From Colivicinus sp963607765 (GTDB lineage: Bacteria > Bacillota_I > Bacilli_A > Erysipelotrichales > Erysipelotrichaceae), in NCBI GenBank assembly GCA_963607765.1, contig CAVDDT010000050.1, positions 1 through 10,030 of the forward strand: a stretch of DNA of 10,030 nt, written 5' to 3'. How positions within the stretch are numbered: position 1 is the first letter of the stretch; the number at the start of each line of letters is the position of its first letter. Shown one piece after another: positions 1 to 7,055 of this stretch. The translations under genes and the position numbers were made by a program. The notes below the pieces were generated by a model, which searched no databases, had not been told where the DNA came from, and worked only from the letters and a program-made list of their open reading frames with translations.

Positions 1-88
1 TAACTGTTTTTTCAACAGTAAGTTCTTCATTATAACAAGGTATTAATACTGCAATCTTTTTATTTGGTTCTTTTTTAGTTCTTGACAT
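1..88 (-). CDS. Start of a GT2 glycosyltransferase, probably polyprenyl-phosphate sugar synthase type; 3' end outside window
   Basis: The ATG at 86-88 opens a frame that runs off the left edge after 29 codons. The visible residues are a short basic leader (MSRTKKEPNKK) followed by IAVLIPCYNEELTVEKTV. A hydrophobic strand leading into PCYNEE is the N-terminal hallmark of GT2 enzymes. The exact wording is most like the DPM1/GtrB group, which moves a sugar from a nucleotide donor to polyprenyl phosphate at the cytoplasmic membrane face. That would supply the lipid-linked donors GT-C proteins need, which fits the neighbours upstream in the same operon. GGAGA 5 bases upstream supports the start. 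The family call (GT2) is firm; the donor-synthase subtype rests on about 18 residues and is tentative. A processive or ordinary side-chain GT2 is the alternative. Confidence 0.8.
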   Translation of the reverse strand, partial: MSRTKKEPNKKIAVLIPCYNEELTVEKTV

Positions 89-93
89 AAAAT

Positions 94-98
94 TCTCC
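94..98 (-). promoter_or_regulatory. Ribosome-binding site GGAGA for the partial GT2 gene
   Basis: GGAGA (TCTCC on the plus strand) lies 5 bases before the ATG at 86-88, in the 17-base gap after the PTPS-related gene. It is one of the best Shine-Dalgarno matches in the window and strengthens the call of a real gene start at 88 although only 29 codons are visible. Confidence 0.65.
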
Positions 99-105
99 GA
101 TTCCA

Positions 106-1776
106 TTATATAACATCACATTTATTTCTTCTTTTAATAGAGTAAATAACTAAAGCAACTAATGAAACAGCCGAAATACCTAAACTTATATATTGTAGTT
201 TTGTCCCTTTATAAGTAACCTTGTATGTGTGGCTTCCTTCATTAGCATTAATCAAAACTTCTTTAAACACAGTATCATACGTACATCCAATTTCTACCCA
301 ATTATCATCTACAAGCTCATAAGTACCATATCCCTTATACCAAGATAACGGTAAGATTAGTTCCATGTCTTTTTCATTATCACAACTAAAGATTATTGTA
401 GAAAAGTTTCTATCATATTCATAAATATAATCAATTACTTGTCCGTTATCATCTCTACATTTAATAGCTAACGAGTCATTGTTATAATTTAAATATTCAG
501 TATACGGAAGATATTCGGCCCCGCCTAATTCATCATGATTGTAATCTAGGTCATATTTAAAGTTTAAAACATTATTTATTTCATCTAACGTTGCATCGTT
601 TTTCAAATAAAATTCAACATTATTATTTATTTTTATATTTGAAATAACAGCTGTAGAAAGAGATATCACAGCAACTAATGCAATTAATGTTTTATTATTT
701 TTTATGTTCAAAAGAACATAAGCAGAAACCACTACAAATAATGGAAATATAATCACATTAAGTCTGAAGTAAAATTGAATAACATTTAAGAAATTTGCTG
801 GAATTATTCCATATATTATCAAATAACAAGTTACACAATATATCAAAATTATATTAATGTATTTATTTTTCTTAACAAATGCATAGGAAACACCAAGTAC
901 TATTAAAATCAATCCTGATGATGGAACAAATTCGTTTGAAAGCAACACAAAGAAATCGCCAAATCCATTAAAAACACTATATAGTTGATTTTGTTTACTA
1001 TTGATATCCAACCAGAACGTTTGAGAATGCAACTGTTCAAGCATAGGCAATAAATACCACGTTGTAATCAAAACAGCTAATAATGTCCCCTTTAAAATTG
1101 TTATTAATGTTTTCTTTATTAAGAAAGCATCTTTACGATTAATGAAAATAAATGCCACTATCATTACAAAGAAAAATATTCCATATAACAACGTCGTAAT
1201 TAGATGAGCCATTACAAGTAGTGAAAAACTGATGCCAAGAATTATCCAGCAATCATTATGTTTTATCAATATTCTATAAATTGCATATAAAACAAGAGGA
1301 ATAAATGTCATAGCCAAAATTTCGCCCAATGCACACCTAACCAAAATATTTTCTAAATGGTATACTGCGGTAGAATATAAAACCGTGGCTATTGTAGCTA
1401 ATAATCTACTGTTTGTTTCTTTTTTAAAAATATAAAAAGTAAACAAGTTTCCTAATAGTGTATAAAACAGTACACACAGTTTGTAACACCACACAGCACT
1501 TAATCCAAAGTGATACATTATTGCGAAAGGATATAAGAACAAATCACAATAGAATAAGGGGCTAGCATACCCAAAACCATTATTCATATATGGATAAATT
1601 TTAGGCAGTATTTGTTTTTCTTCAAAAGCATTTGCCAATCCCGCAAATCTATTTAGGTGAAACGTTAAATCATGCCCTACAGATATGCCATTGGAAATAA
1701 AACTGCACAAACACATAATTGTTATTACAAAACAAATAAAAATATCAATTATTCTATTTTTTGATTTTTCCATCAT
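106..1776 (-). CDS. PTPS-related/YfhO-like membrane protein, putative GT-C glycosyltransferase
   Basis: This is a 556-residue protein. After the first helix (about 10-30) comes GHDLTFHLNRFAGL (34-47), then YPYMNNGFGYASPLFY (61-76). ENILVRCALGE (142-152) in a later loop and about 11-12 helices complete the membrane part. This layout fits the integral-membrane '6-pyruvoyl-tetrahydropterin synthase related' family (PF10131 as I recall it), which despite its name is thought to be GT-C-like; D36 would be the candidate catalytic Asp. Residues about 384-526 form a polar, beta-rich outer domain with GGAEYLP (418-424) and LPLSWYKGY (475-483), resembling YfhO proteins. A last helix (about 528-547) and a basic tail KRRNK anchor the C-terminus. 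It probably adds a sugar to polysaccharide or teichoic-type polymer outside the cell. The start overlaps the GT2 stop (ATGA), and the next gene begins 17 bases after its TAA. Confidence 0.87.
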   Translation of the reverse strand: MMEKSKNRIIDIFICFVITIMCLCSFISNGISVGHDLTFHLNRFAGLANAFEEKQILPKIYPYMNNGFGYASPLFYCDLFLYPFAIMYHFGLSAVWCYKLCVLFYTLLGNLFTFYIFKKETNSRLLATIATVLYSTAVYHLENILVRCALGEILAMTFIPLVLYAIYRILIKHNDCWIILGISFSLLVMAHLITTLLYGIFFFVMIVAFIFINRKDAFLIKKTLITILKGTLLAVLITTWYLLPMLEQLHSQTFWLDINSKQNQLYSVFNGFGDFFVLLSNEFVPSSGLILIVLGVSYAFVKKNKYINIILIYCVTCYLIIYGIIPANFLNVIQFYFRLNVIIFPLFVVVSAYVLLNIKNNKTLIALVAVISLSTAVISNIKINNNVEFYLKNDATLDEINNVLNFKYDLDYNHDELGGAEYLPYTEYLNYNNDSLAIKCRDDNGQVIDYIYEYDRNFSTIIFSCDNEKDMELILPLSWYKGYGTYELVDDNWVEIGCTYDTVFKEVLINANEGSHTYKVTYKGTKLQYISLGISAVSLVALVIYSIKRRNKCDVI

Positions 1777-2738
1777 TTCATTATCCTTAACTTGTATAAA
1801 ACTTTAAATACTTTAGAATTAAAATAATATCTACTTCTATTAATTAATTTAAAGTATAGATTCTTCTTTCCACCACTATTAAGATACTTATTATCTTTGA
1901 AGCTTGGATATGTGTTAATTAAATAATTCCATCCTTTATCCAGAGTATCTCTTCTAACATCCTTTTCTTCTATCTTACAAGCTCTTAAATAAGAACTTCC
2001 TAAAAAGAATCTAATAGTAAGATATTCCAGTTCTTCTTTGTATTCTTCATAAGCATTCTTATCTTCATAAAATTCTTTAATACCTTTAAAAACAGAAATC
2101 ATATCATTGATGTTAATGTTATACGTATGTGTTATTGAACCATTTAATTGATAATAATCCACAAAACTTTCATTTACATAGCTTACTTTATCCATATAAT
2201 ACGCAAGTCTAATTAAAACGCTTGTATCTTCGTATCTTAATCCACTAGGAAATTTTATATTAGTTTCTCTAAACCAAGATGTTCGATATATTTTGTTCCA
2301 TAAAGTAGAAAACATTTTTTCAATTATTTCATGTTTATTTTTATAACCAATATCTTTAGCTTCTTTTCTTTTTCCATCTTCATACACCCAAGTAAAATTA
2401 GAAATACAGATGTCATTATCTTCAATGGCACATAACATTTTTTCTGCCATATCTTCTTTTACGGTATCATCACTATCTAAAAAGCCAAAGAATTCAGTTT
2501 CAACTTTATCTACACCAAAATTTCTTGAATCTGAAATACCGCTATTTTCTTTATAAAAATAGTAAATATTATCATTGTTCTTTTTTAAATCGAGCACTAT
2601 TTCTTCAGTATTATCCTTAGATCCATCATTGACCACAATAATATCTACAGGTGTAGTTTGTTTTAGTAATGATTCGATAGCTCTTTTGATTGTCTTTTCG
2701 CCATTATAAACAGGCACAATAATGCTAAGCTTGTTCAT
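1773..2738 (-). CDS. Family 2 (GT-A) glycosyltransferase, cytoplasmic
   Basis: This is a 321-residue protein with the full GT2 pattern. It has IVPVYNGE (7-14) at the first strand, VNDGSKDNT (36-44) for nucleotide binding, GISDSRNFG (67-75) and the metal-binding DSD at 88-90 within FLDSDD. LWNKIYRT (146-153) is a typical acceptor-side element, and RYED (168-171) supplies the probable catalytic base in the ED position. No signal peptide or membrane helix is seen; the C-terminal 100 residues are basic and aromatic and may touch the membrane. It should transfer one sugar from a nucleotide donor to the lipid-linked repeat unit in the cytoplasm; the sugar cannot be predicted. It resembles EpsJ-like enzymes of capsule and exopolysaccharide loci. 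GAGGA at 2748-2752, 9 bases upstream, supports the ATG at 2738. The gene overlaps wzy by 14 bases and the following gene by 4 (ATGA). Confidence 0.93.
   Translation of the reverse strand: MNKLSIIVPVYNGEKTIKRAIESLLKQTTPVDIIVVNDGSKDNTEEIVLDLKKNNDNIYYFYKENSGISDSRNFGVDKVETEFFGFLDSDDTVKEDMAEKMLCAIEDNDICISNFTWVYEDGKRKEAKDIGYKNKHEIIEKMFSTLWNKIYRTSWFRETNIKFPSGLRYEDTSVLIRLAYYMDKVSYVNESFVDYYQLNGSITHTYNININDMISVFKGIKEFYEDKNAYEEYKEELEYLTIRFFLGSSYLRACKIEEKDVRRDTLDKGWNYLINTYPSFKDNKYLNSGGKKNLYFKLINRSRYYFNSKVFKVLYKLRIMK
1784..1788 (-). promoter_or_regulatory. Ribosome-binding site AAGGA for the PTPS-related gene
   Basis: AAGGA (TCCTT on the plus strand) sits inside the last codons of the upstream GT2 gene. 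It is 7 bases from the first of two adjacent ATG codons (1774-1776) and 10 bases from the second (1771-1773). Spacing slightly favours the first, which also gives the 4-base ATGA overlap typical of coupled translation, but the second would remove only one Met. Confidence 0.6.
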
Positions 2739-4299
2739 TCTTGTTAATCCTCAAATTTTGAACCAAATAGCCCATGGTTAAAGCTACAAACATATTTGTG
2801 GTAAATTGATCCATTCCATGTCCTGATAAATAAGAAGTGACTACACCAAGGCACATAGACATTAGACAGATTATATTAAACATATTCCATTTCTTATGAG
2901 TAACTCCTCTTAAGAATTTATATATGCAATATAGTATTAAACAAATCCATGGTCCCATTATCAAAGGGAATCCAAGATACCCAAATGAATATGCTTGTAA
3001 AACAAAATCTTGTTCAATATTAATTCCACCCCACATAAATAAGCTATATGTAAAACCAGTTAATTTTTGTGAAGTTGTTAAATATTGCCACTTATAGTTA
3101 TAGAAAATTCTTTCCACCTGTCTTGCGTTAACTCTGTCTTCAAGCTCATAATCAAAAATTAAATCAACCCAAAATTTTGGATCAACATGATAGTCATACC
3201 AATATTCATAATATACAGATTGAGTAACTCCCATCAAATATTTATATTGTTCAAACATGTATACATAGTAATCGACCCATGCAGCGCTAAACGGCTCAAA
3301 ACCATCCGCACCTTCTTCTATTCCTTTACGGTAACTTTCTCTTTTTGAATCATCCATTTTTAAGGTAGAATAATCAGCTGCATCATATTGTTGATTTTGA
3401 TAAGCCGGGCACACAGGAAGAATTCCTGCATTCATAATTACAAGAAGTACACAAAAAACTGTAAATCCTTTTTTAAAAGTCTCCGTTTTAATTAAACAAG
3501 TAAAGATATGAATAATTAAAACCGTTAACGGAATTAATAGCGCACAATATGCCGCAACTCTTGTTCCAAGCATCATCATGGCTAAACTATCGGTAATTAT
3601 TAATAAAGCAATGCCAACTTTCTTTTTAACATCTTTTTCTCTTAAAAAGAAATAATACATAAATGGAAGTACCATAACAAGTAATATTCCAATAGTATTG
3701 CCTTCTTTAAAATAAAACTTAGTTGCATAGTTTCTTGGATGATGATCAGTCGCATCAAAGGGCATAGTAAACCAAGAAAAGAAATTACCAGCCATTTCTG
3801 TCTCATACGTTGTTTTTCCAACCATCAAAAAGTTAGATATTACAATCGGAATAGATACAAAGAAAGATATACATGATGTTACTTTTTCCATAATACTTTC
3901 TTTTAAATCGATAAACTTATAGATATAAACATAAGCAATCGGAATAAGTAAAGTCAATATATAGAATACTTCATCATAGACTGTAAAGTAATATAAATTA
4001 GTTAAATGAATATTATCTTGTAGATAATAACCAGTTAAACAGTGTGGAATAAAATAAGCAATCATAAGTGCTGCATAAATAGCAGTGATGATAATCACTT
4101 TTTTCTTGTTCTTCTCACATAAAATAAATATTCCTAGTACTATTAATGGATAAACCACAAAGTTTACTAAAGTGGTAAATCTAAACGGTAAATAAGACGC
4201 TATTAAATAATCCAATTCATAGAATGGATGCAAAGCAATTAGCACAAAAACAATTGTGAATAAATTTTCTTTAGTAAATAGCTTCTTAATTAGCTTCAT
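2725..4299 (-). CDS. wzy: Wzy / O-antigen-ligase-type polysaccharide polymerase
   Basis: This is a 524-residue integral membrane protein with about 11-12 helices. The central stretch EGNTIGILLVMVLPF (199-213), followed by LAMMMLGTRVAA (239-250), matches the O-antigen ligase/polymerase superfamily, where a GTR-type motif follows a helix of the core. A polar, aromatic-rich extracellular loop of about 120 residues (294-415) contains many Tyr, Trp and acidic residues. It is followed by FVLQAYSFGYLGFPLIMGP (432-450) and, near the end, SGHG (492-495). A large outer loop is expected in Wzy enzymes, which join flipped repeat units on the outer face. The ATG lies inside the 3' end of wzx (14-base overlap) with only a weak purine-rich ribosome site (GAAGA). 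Its TAG stop in turn overlaps the next gene by 14 bases. A ligase that attaches finished polymer is the alternative; the position directly after wzx favours polymerase. Confidence 0.85.
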   Translation of the reverse strand: MKLIKKLFTKENLFTIVFVLIALHPFYELDYLIASYLPFRFTTLVNFVVYPLIVLGIFILCEKNKKKVIIITAIYAALMIAYFIPHCLTGYYLQDNIHLTNLYYFTVYDEVFYILTLLIPIAYVYIYKFIDLKESIMEKVTSCISFFVSIPIVISNFLMVGKTTYETEMAGNFFSWFTMPFDATDHHPRNYATKFYFKEGNTIGILLVMVLPFMYYFFLREKDVKKKVGIALLIITDSLAMMMLGTRVAAYCALLIPLTVLIIHIFTCLIKTETFKKGFTVFCVLLVIMNAGILPVCPAYQNQQYDAADYSTLKMDDSKRESYRKGIEEGADGFEPFSAAWVDYYVYMFEQYKYLMGVTQSVYYEYWYDYHVDPKFWVDLIFDYELEDRVNARQVERIFYNYKWQYLTTSQKLTGFTYSLFMWGGINIEQDFVLQAYSFGYLGFPLIMGPWICLILYCIYKFLRGVTHKKWNMFNIICLMSMCLGVVTSYLSGHGMDQFTTNMFVALTMGYLVQNLRINKNEQA

Positions 4300-5734
4300 T
4301 TTTCTTCAAAATATATTTGTTATACAAATTCATGATAGTATCTTCTTTTAAGATAAACATCATACCAACATAAACAACAATACCAACTACAGCTTGGATT
4401 GCATTAGTAACTATTTTAGCACCCATAGCATTACCGATAAAATATACAACAACACCCATTATAATAGCGCTTATTAATGACTTTACAAAAGAAGACATCG
4501 AATGAATCTCAACATCTTTTCTTATATATAGCCATTGGGTAAATGATACGGTAAATTCTGCACAAACGCTTGCTACACAAGCACCAGCTGCTTGCCATCT
4601 TGGGATAGCATATAGATTAATAGCTAGATTGATTAAAGCGCCAAAAATAATTGATTTTGTATATTCATTATTTCTTCCTGTAGGGACTAAATATTGCGTT
4701 CCAAATACATTAGATAGAGAAATCAAAATAATAATTGGACTAACAAGCCTTACCAAAGGTATAAGAGAAGTATATTCACTCTTTGCATACCATGGGAAGA
4801 AACTTTCTGATACAACTTCTAAAGCTACAAAGATTGGAATAGAAAGGATTATTGCCAATCTAAAAGTTATATTTATATATTTATTAACTTCTTTATGATC
4901 TTTGTTTTTCACAAACACATTAGCAATTCTTGGCATAACAACAGCGCCAATAGAAGTAACAAAGTATAAAAACATCTTTACGAAACTAACTGATGTCTTA
5001 TATAAATTTAATTGCCCCTTATCTTCAACCATTGTTCCTAAAAGAGTTTGGTCTAATAAAGTATAAATATTTATGGCTACAGTAGGAATAAATAATGCAA
5101 AAGTGCCAGCTAAGTGATTTTTATATGCTTCTTTAACCGTAACATCAGATTTATGAATGTATTTCTTTAAGCCAAAGAAAGTAATAATTTGTCCAATTAA
5201 ATCTGATGAACAATTTATTAAACTAAATTTCCATAAATCTTCTGGAGTTTTAACGAAAGAAAAAATTAATAACACTCCAACAAGCTTAACCACAATGTTT
5301 CTAATAGAAACTATTCCAAAATCTTCAACGCCATAATAGAACCAAGAAATATCGAAGGCGCTAGCTAATATTGACAAACAAATAATGAAATAAATGATTT
5401 GGTTTTCTTTAACAAATAGTATTGTATATAAAACATACAAAACAAACACAACCATCATATTGATAAATTGCATTGCAAGTATTTCATAGAAACTTTTGCT
5501 TAGTTTATCTTTATCATCTCTTACTTTAGCAATTTCTCTATTACCATAAGTATTTACGCCCAACACACCAAATAAGATAAACCAACTAGAAATATTAGTC
5601 GCATAATCATTAATACCAAGCGTGCTTGAACCTAAGTGCGCATAAGTATAAGAAACAAGAAATAATGGTAAGAATAGTTTTACCAATTGATACAATATGT
5701 TGTATATATAATTTTTAAATATCTTTTTATCCAT
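4286..5734 (-). CDS. wzx: Wzx-type polysaccharide repeat-unit flippase (PST/MOP family)
   Basis: The protein has 482 residues, the usual size for this family, with about 14 hydrophobic segments in two halves. It belongs to the oligosaccharide flippase branch of the MOP superfamily, which moves undecaprenyl-diphosphate-linked repeat units from the inner to the outer membrane face. Supporting features are the N-terminal KNYIYNILYQ followed by a helix, the loop GVNTYGNREIAKVRDDKDKL (59-78), the middle segment with LLDQTLLGT after a Pro-containing helix, and a C-terminal helix followed by ILKKNEAN. The Arg and Lys residues within loops and helices are typical of the anionic-substrate cavity. The ATG at 5734 has no recognisable ribosome-binding site. 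The gene overlaps the next by 14 bases, so it and the polymerase are probably translated in a coupled way. A lone flippase beside a Wzy polymerase indicates Wzx/Wzy-dependent polysaccharide export. Which glycan it carries cannot be told. Confidence 0.92.
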   Translation of the reverse strand: MDKKIFKNYIYNILYQLVKLFLPLFLVSYTYAHLGSSTLGINDYATNISSWFILFGVLGVNTYGNREIAKVRDDKDKLSKSFYEILAMQFINMMVVFVLYVLYTILFVKENQIIYFIICLSILASAFDISWFYYGVEDFGIVSIRNIVVKLVGVLLIFSFVKTPEDLWKFSLINCSSDLIGQIITFFGLKKYIHKSDVTVKEAYKNHLAGTFALFIPTVAINIYTLLDQTLLGTMVEDKGQLNLYKTSVSFVKMFLYFVTSIGAVVMPRIANVFVKNKDHKEVNKYINITFRLAIILSIPIFVALEVVSESFFPWYAKSEYTSLIPLVRLVSPIIILISLSNVFGTQYLVPTGRNNEYTKSIIFGALINLAINLYAIPRWQAAGACVASVCAEFTVSFTQWLYIRKDVEIHSMSSFVKSLISAIIMGVVVYFIGNAMGAKIVTNAIQAVVGIVVYVGMMFILKEDTIMNLYNKYILKKNEAN

Positions 5735-5794
5735 GTCTTTTATTATACTTGAATTGTTATGTCATTAAAACAGTTCACATACATTCACAATAAA
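5735..5794 (-). promoter_or_regulatory. 60-base intergenic gap with candidate -10 box and paired TGTGAA repeats before wzx
   Basis: This is the only gap longer than 17 bases in the window. Read on the minus strand it contains a perfect TATAAT (plus-strand 5742-5747) ending 7 bases before the wzx ATG. It also holds two TGTGAA copies (TTCACA at 5774-5779 and 5784-5789 on the plus strand) spaced exactly 10 bp, one helical turn. No good -35 box stands 16-18 bases upstream of the TATAAT (best TTTTAA). No Shine-Dalgarno sequence precedes the ATG, only AAAAG. If the -10 were real, transcription would start at or next to the ATG, giving a nearly leaderless message. In DNA this AT-rich a chance TATAAT is quite likely, and no terminator hairpin is seen, so read-through from the upstream gene is the default. 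Confidence 0.22.
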
Positions 5795-7048
5795 CTACGC
5801 TTTACTTTTAATCATACATTGTGGTAATGCGAGGATAGCAAAAGTATCAATCATTAGGATTCTAAATACAAACTGGCTATGTGTATATGAATGTTCCTTT
5901 AAAATAAATAGCCATAAAATCGGTAATACAAATATGATAATAAATGAAACTAGTTTATTTATATCCAAATCAAGGCTCTTTTTGTTTTCTTTAAATGCGA
6001 TAATTACATTCGCAACAAAATCAGCCAAGAATGTAATTAAGGTTGCTCGATGCTTTAAATAACTAAGATTAACATTAAACACCTTAGACAATGTAATTAT
6101 TTCAAAATTATGGTTACTGTTTGTTCTAGTAATAATTGCATTATATGCATTTTCAAAAACATTCTCATTTAAAACCAGCGAAGCAATCACCCACTTCATA
6201 AACCACATACCACCATATCCAACAAACCACATAATTATGTAAACGATAATATCTTTTATATTTATTTCTTTATTGATTAAGATATATAGAATCAAATTTA
6301 TTCCTAAGGTAATTATTGGATAAGTTAATAAATCAAAATAAACCGTTACGATTCCGATTAACAGAAAGAAATATTTTGTCCACCTCTTTTGCTTAAATTT
6401 ATCGTTAAATTTCATCAAAATCATTCCTGAAATTAGCATAATAAAGAAAATATGAGAATATTGAAGTGATAAAGGTATTGCATAACAAGAAAAACATAAA
6501 TATGTAACTAGAAAAGAAATGGCTATAGAGAGATTGACTTTCTTCTCCAACATTCTTATAAACATAAATAGCAGGATAAAATGTGTTACACAACACGCAA
6601 ATCTTATTCCAGATAAATCAAGCAGCATTAACAAAGGTCTAAGCAAAATGATGTAGCCATGCCAATATCTTTCATAAGTTTCAGATTGTGTTATCGCATT
6701 TTCATCATTGTAATATTCATAAAGATCTTCTATTGGACTTGAAGTCCAATTATATTGTGCACGAGAAATCTCTAAACTTCTTTCTAACAAAGAACAACCA
6801 TTAGGAATAAATGATGAACTATTTATCATGATTGCATCAGTATAGTTATCTAAAATAGTGGTATTTAAAGAACCAATTACATAAGGATATTCACCAGTTC
6901 CAGTTAATTGCTGGCTACTTGTTTTTGCATTTGCTTGAATACTAGAATCGGGCAGTAAAAACGCCAGACTTAATAAAGCCCCCCCTACAAGCGATGATAA
7001 CAAAACAATAATCAATGTTGTTTTAATGACTTTTAAAAAGTTTTTCAT
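5795..7048 (-). CDS. Polysaccharide-locus membrane protein of unknown function with large N-terminal ectodomain
   Basis: This is a 417-residue protein. One N-terminal helix (about 10-33) is followed by a polar region of about 95 residues (34-128) that should lie outside the cell, then about 8-9 helices. Motifs likely to matter are YTDAIMIN (69-76), ERYWHGY (126-132), LRPLL (136-140), YFDLLTYP (237-244) and, near the C-terminus, EHSYTHSQFVFR (385-396). The pattern resembles an uncharacterised membrane family that I recall from Firmicutes and Bifidobacterium polysaccharide clusters; I know of no assigned activity. D71 after the first helix could play the part of a GT-C loop Asp, but the single Asp makes this weaker than for its neighbours. 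An acyl- or phospho-group transferase is an alternative. The ATG is 7 bases after the upstream stop. The only Shine-Dalgarno-like bases (GGA) lie about 11 bases upstream, so coupled translation is likely. A 60-base spacer follows its TAG stop. Confidence 0.8.
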   Translation of the reverse strand: MKNFLKVIKTTLIIVLLSSLVGGALLSLAFLLPDSSIQANAKTSSQQLTGTGEYPYVIGSLNTTILDNYTDAIMINSSSFIPNGCSLLERSLEISRAQYNWTSSPIEDLYEYYNDENAITQSETYERYWHGYIILLRPLLMLLDLSGIRFACCVTHFILLFMFIRMLEKKVNLSIAISFLVTYLCFSCYAIPLSLQYSHIFFIMLISGMILMKFNDKFKQKRWTKYFFLLIGIVTVYFDLLTYPIITLGINLILYILINKEINIKDIIVYIIMWFVGYGGMWFMKWVIASLVLNENVFENAYNAIITRTNSNHNFEIITLSKVFNVNLSYLKHRATLITFLADFVANVIIAFKENKKSLDLDINKLVSFIIIFVLPILWLFILKEHSYTHSQFVFRILMIDTFAILALPQCMIKSKA

Positions 7049-7055
7049 ATTAAAT

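Noticed and set aside
1..20. Inverted repeat around CTGTT/AACAG, like a small terminator hairpin
   Set aside because: It falls inside codons of the partial GT2 gene (TVEKTV), has a stem of about 7 bp and lacks a proper context for termination.
1773..1775. Possible TGA-as-Trp (Mycoplasma-type) genetic code, given the high AT content
   Set aside because: Trp is encoded by TGG throughout and no long frame is broken by TGA; the TGA here ends a GT2 of normal length at an ATGA overlap.
4629..4898. 89-aa open frame on the plus strand
   Set aside because: It lies wholly antisense inside the well-supported wzx gene, has no evident ribosome site or family resemblance, and is the only notable plus-strand frame; it is a shadow.
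5735..5794. Rho-independent terminator between the 417-aa gene and wzx
   Set aside because: No GC-rich stem followed by a T-run on the minus strand is present in the gap.
6405..6596. 63-aa frame on the minus strand, shifted relative to the 417-aa gene
   Set aside because: It is nested out of frame in a continuous conserved-looking membrane protein; hydrophobic composition is a by-product of AT-rich codons.
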